Positions 61,793 through 64,000 of a stretch of DNA of 64,000 nucleotides are shown here, in pieces. The number at the start of each line of letters is the position of its first letter. Positions within the stretch are counted from its first letter, which is position 1. The position numbers were made by a program, and so were the translations under genes. Source of the stretch: Litchfieldia alkalitelluris (lineage in GTDB: Bacteria > Bacillota > Bacilli > Bacillales > Bacillaceae_L); contig NZ_KV917374.1 of NCBI RefSeq assembly GCF_002019645.1, positions 3,236,696-3,300,695 on the forward strand, written 5' to 3'. Under the pieces are notes generated by a model. It worked only from the letters and a program-made list of their open reading frames with translations, was not told where the DNA came from and made no database searches.

Positions 61793-63268
61793 ATGCTATT
61801 AGAGGATTCACTCTTAAATAAAAAGGTATCCATTAAACAACTCCTCCTAAAAAAAAATATTACTGGTATTCAATTTGATTCCAGGCAGATAGAACCTGGA
61901 AATCTCTTTATCGCTATTGAAGGAACATCTATGGATGGACATCAATATATCCAACAGGCTATAGAGCGTGGAGCATCTGTAATTATTGGAGAAAAAAACA
62001 TTGAAGGTCTACAAGTTCCTTATTATAAATCATTTAACAGTCGTCTCGCCTTGTCTAAGGCAGCTAGTGAGTTCTATGGACATCCTTGGGAAAGACCTAT
62101 CATGATCGGGATAACAGGTACAAATGGGAAAACCACCACTTCCTATTTTATTAGACACATACTAGAGCATCATGGACTATCATGTGGGCTGATTGGCACT
62201 GTGAAGCATATTATTAATGGCAATGAGATATTTTCAAGTCAGACAACACCAGACCCCATTCAATTGCAAAAGCTATTATCTGAAAGTAAAGATGACGTGA
62301 TTATTATGGAGGTATCCTCTCATGGTCTCCATCAGGATAGAGTTAGTGGTATAGAATTTGACTTTGCTTTATTCACCAACTTGAGCCACGATCACCTCGA
62401 TTACCATACAACTATTGAAAGTTACTTCTATGTAAAAGCAAAACTATTTAATTTATTAAAAGAAGATGGATTGGCTATCATCGGAACATACAACAACTGG
62501 GGTGATAAGATGAGACGAGTTATCAACACCCCAGATACTCGTGTATTCACCTTCGGATCAAATGATTACGACGACTACGAATTACTTCAATGGAATCAAG
62601 GCTCAATAAACAAATGTCTTATACGCGATATCAAGGATAAGATCAGTTTAGTCTTTCCTTTACCAGGTTTACACAATGTATGGAATGCATTAGGTTCTTT
62701 TGTGATAGCAAGGAAACTGAATATTAGCGTAGAAGAAATAAAACATGCTTTACTATCATTCCCAGGGGTACCAGGCAGGTTCCAAATGATAAACTACGAA
62801 AACCAGCCGACATTTATTGTTGATTATGCACATACACCGGACGGATTAGAGCACTGTCTATCAACCGCTAAGAAACAAAGTAGTGGAGAACTTATTCACA
62901 TTTTTGGCTTTAGAGGAAACAGGGATAAAACAAAAAGAGAAACTATGCTGGAAATTTCAACCAGCAAATGCAACAAAGTTATTCTTACCTTAGATGATTT
63001 AAATACTGAAAGCTATAATAGTATGATTGAAGATATGAGATGTCTTGCTGAACGTAGACTAAACGTACAAATAATCCCTGATCGGACTCTAGCGATTGAA
63101 CGAGCTTGGAAAGAGGCAGGGACAAATGACATTGTTATTATTACTGGCAAAGGCCCTGAGGAATATAAACAACCATTTACTCACCCATGTCTCTCAGATC
63201 AAGATACCGTAAATTTTTTAGTTAAGGAGTCTATAGATAATGATGTACAGGTAAGACATCTGCATTAA
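61793..63268 (+). CDS. MurE-like UDP-MurNAc-tripeptide ligase paralogue
   Basis: 491 residues with the Mur ligase layout: GIQFDSRQIEPGNLFIAIEG, ATP loop ITGTNGKTTTSYF, QTTPDPIQLQKLL, EVSSHGLHQDRV, NLSHDHLDYHTTIESYF (with the carbamylated-Lys region VKAKLF), and the C-terminal domain FGFRGNRDKTKRETM and ITGKGPEEYKQ. The meso-DAP-recognising DNPR motif of Bacillus MurE is replaced by DDLN (TLDDLNTES). It stands outside the mur/dcw cluster. So it may attach another amino acid or serve in a different polymer. Confidence 0.8.
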   Translation: MLLEDSLLNKKVSIKQLLLKKNITGIQFDSRQIEPGNLFIAIEGTSMDGHQYIQQAIERGASVIIGEKNIEGLQVPYYKSFNSRLALSKAASEFYGHPWERPIMIGITGTNGKTTTSYFIRHILEHHGLSCGLIGTVKHIINGNEIFSSQTTPDPIQLQKLLSESKDDVIIMEVSSHGLHQDRVSGIEFDFALFTNLSHDHLDYHTTIESYFYVKAKLFNLLKEDGLAIIGTYNNWGDKMRRVINTPDTRVFTFGSNDYDDYELLQWNQGSINKCLIRDIKDKISLVFPLPGLHNVWNALGSFVIARKLNISVEEIKHALLSFPGVPGRFQMINYENQPTFIVDYAHTPDGLEHCLSTAKKQSSGELIHIFGFRGNRDKTKRETMLEISTSKCNKVILTLDDLNTESYNSMIEDMRCLAERRLNVQIIPDRTLAIERAWKEAGTNDIVIITGKGPEEYKQPFTHPCLSDQDTVNFLVKESIDNDVQVRHLH

Positions 63269-63340
63269 TTTTAATTCATGTAGCTTAGATTATCATGTAT
63301 AATAACATTATCGGTAAATGTATGAGGTGAATATATAATT

Positions 63341-63772
63341 ATGATGTCAAATGGTTTGTTTTTATGGTCAATGGTGTTATGGGGATTTTTCCTTATAACT
63401 TTAATGGCAATCGGCGGATTCTTTATGTTTCGAAAGTTTCTTAAGAGGTTGCCAAAAGAAGATGGGAAATCAGATTTAGATTGGCAGGACTATTATCTAG
63501 AGAAATCCATTCATCTTTGGACAACAGAGCAAAAACTACTTCTTGAGGAGCTAGTAAGTCCAGTACCTGAATTATTTAGGGATGTTGCCAGACAAAAGAT
63601 CGCAGGTAAAATTGGCGAATTAGCCCTAAAAGAAGCTGCTAACGAAATTACACAAGACCTTATTGTTAGGGGTTATATAAGTGCAACGCCAAAGCGTGAC
63701 CATAAATTCCTAATAAAGAAACTAAAAGAAAAAGAAATTGATTTGTCACCCTATAGGCAGCTTCTCTTATGA
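63341..63772 (+). CDS. yneK: Conserved membrane-anchored protein YneK (DUF2621)
   Basis: 143 residues. One N-terminal membrane helix (LFLWSMVLWGFFLITLMAIGGFFMF), then a soluble helical domain WQDYYLEKSIHLWTTEQKLLLEELVSPVPELFRDVARQKIAGKI. The pattern and the convergent ccdC gene match the DUF2621 protein YneK of B. subtilis, as far as I recall. AGGTGAAT precedes the ATG pair. Function unknown. Confidence 0.65.
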   Translation: MMSNGLFLWSMVLWGFFLITLMAIGGFFMFRKFLKRLPKEDGKSDLDWQDYYLEKSIHLWTTEQKLLLEELVSPVPELFRDVARQKIAGKIGELALKEAANEITQDLIVRGYISATPKRDHKFLIKKLKEKEIDLSPYRQLLL

Positions 63773-63793
63773 GAAATAAAAATAAAGCCAATC

Positions 63794-63832
63794 AATTAAG
63801 GATGAAGTCGACTAGAGACTTCATCCTTAATT
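63794..63832. terminator. Perfect 16-bp hairpin after yneK
   Basis: AATTAAGGATGAAGTC (63794-63809) and GACTTCATCCTTAATT (63817-63832) around a seven-base loop, between convergent genes. Confidence 0.85.
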
Positions 63833-63870
63833 TAGTTTCCTCTATCCCTAGCTTTAGCGATTAAATAACA

Positions 63871-63905
63871 ATTAAAAAAGCACCAGTCATAATAACGACT
63901 AATGC
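63871..63905 (-). terminator. Terminator of the ccdC gene
   Basis: On the minus strand AGCATTAGTC pairs with GACTGGTGCT (two wobble pairs) and is followed by six Ts. Confidence 0.75.
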
Positions 63906-63906
63906 T

Positions 63907-64000
63907 CTAAGTTAATTGACTACGTAATTGTCTATATTTAATCAACATACCTATTCTCCATGGCACAATCATCCCAAATGCCAATACCCAAAACATTCCA
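63907..64000 (-). CDS. ccdC: CcdC-family membrane protein, C-terminal end only
   Basis: The frame entering from the right edge reads GMFWVLAFGMIVPWRIGMLIKYRQLRSQLT and stops at 63907. The last membrane helix followed by PWR and a basic tail matches the end of CcdC (YneJ), linked to cytochrome c maturation genes in B. subtilis. Position beside yneK supports it. Most of the gene is outside the window. Confidence 0.6.
   Translation of the reverse strand, partial: GMFWVLAFGMIVPWRIGMLIKYRQLRSQLT

Noticed and set aside
1-64000. CRISPR array or prophage
   Set aside because: No regularly spaced repeats and no phage structural, integrase or lysis genes were seen.

Overview
This is chromosome of an endospore-forming, low-G+C Bacillaceae bacterium. 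The marks are four small spore proteins (SspN, Tlp, SspO, SspP), a GerA-type germinant receptor operon, an ECF sigma factor SigX with its anti-sigma factor, a T-box leader and many U-tailed terminators. The run parC-parE-yneT-plsY-yneR-yneQ-yneP-tlp-sspN-yneN-citB-sspO-sspP, and the yneK/ccdC pair at the right edge, follow the Bacillus subtilis order as I recall it.

Layout. 1-2.9 kb: the end of an assimilatory sulfate reductase gene (cysH), then an alanyl-tRNA editing hydrolase overlapping a TatD nuclease. 3-29 kb: an accessory zone of mostly single, mostly minus-strand genes (GNAT, NUDIX, DinB, VOC, alpha/beta hydrolase, MFS, HAD, a subtilisin, a second methionyl-tRNA synthetase behind a T-box, a GH120 beta-xylosidase). 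It holds at least ten disrupted or truncated genes and a set of short hairpin repeats at gene 3' ends. At 6973-11552 it carries a group II intron whose reverse transcriptase gene is itself interrupted by a second, complete group II intron, a nested 'twintron'. 29-31.6 kb: sigX-rsiX with a self-type promoter and two small membrane proteins. 31.6-49.4 kb: conserved core (topoisomerase IV, PlsY, aconitase, thioredoxin-like protein, spore proteins).

49.4-53.7 kb is the most interesting part: a complete selenocysteine decoding locus. selA, a short selenoprotein gene and selB lie on the minus strand; a 97-nt tRNA-Sec (anticodon TCA) lies divergently on the plus strand. The selenoprotein gene (51022-51264) is invisible to ordinary gene calling because codon 14 is an in-frame TGA. 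Read through, it gives an 80-residue SelW/Rdx-family thiol oxidoreductase with a C-M-Q-U redox motif and a 6-bp GC hairpin (candidate SECIS) 22 nt after the TGA. selD is not in the window.

53.8-64 kb: a PH-domain protein, an ion-transporter-type permease, a VOC protein, a ComFB-like protein, an EamA protein, the ger operon, a palindromic Bacillaceae-type intergenic repeat, a MurE-like ligase with an atypical specificity motif, a YneK (DUF2621) protein and the 3' end of ccdC. I saw no CRISPR array, prophage or rRNA; tRNA-Sec is the only tRNA gene I recognised.
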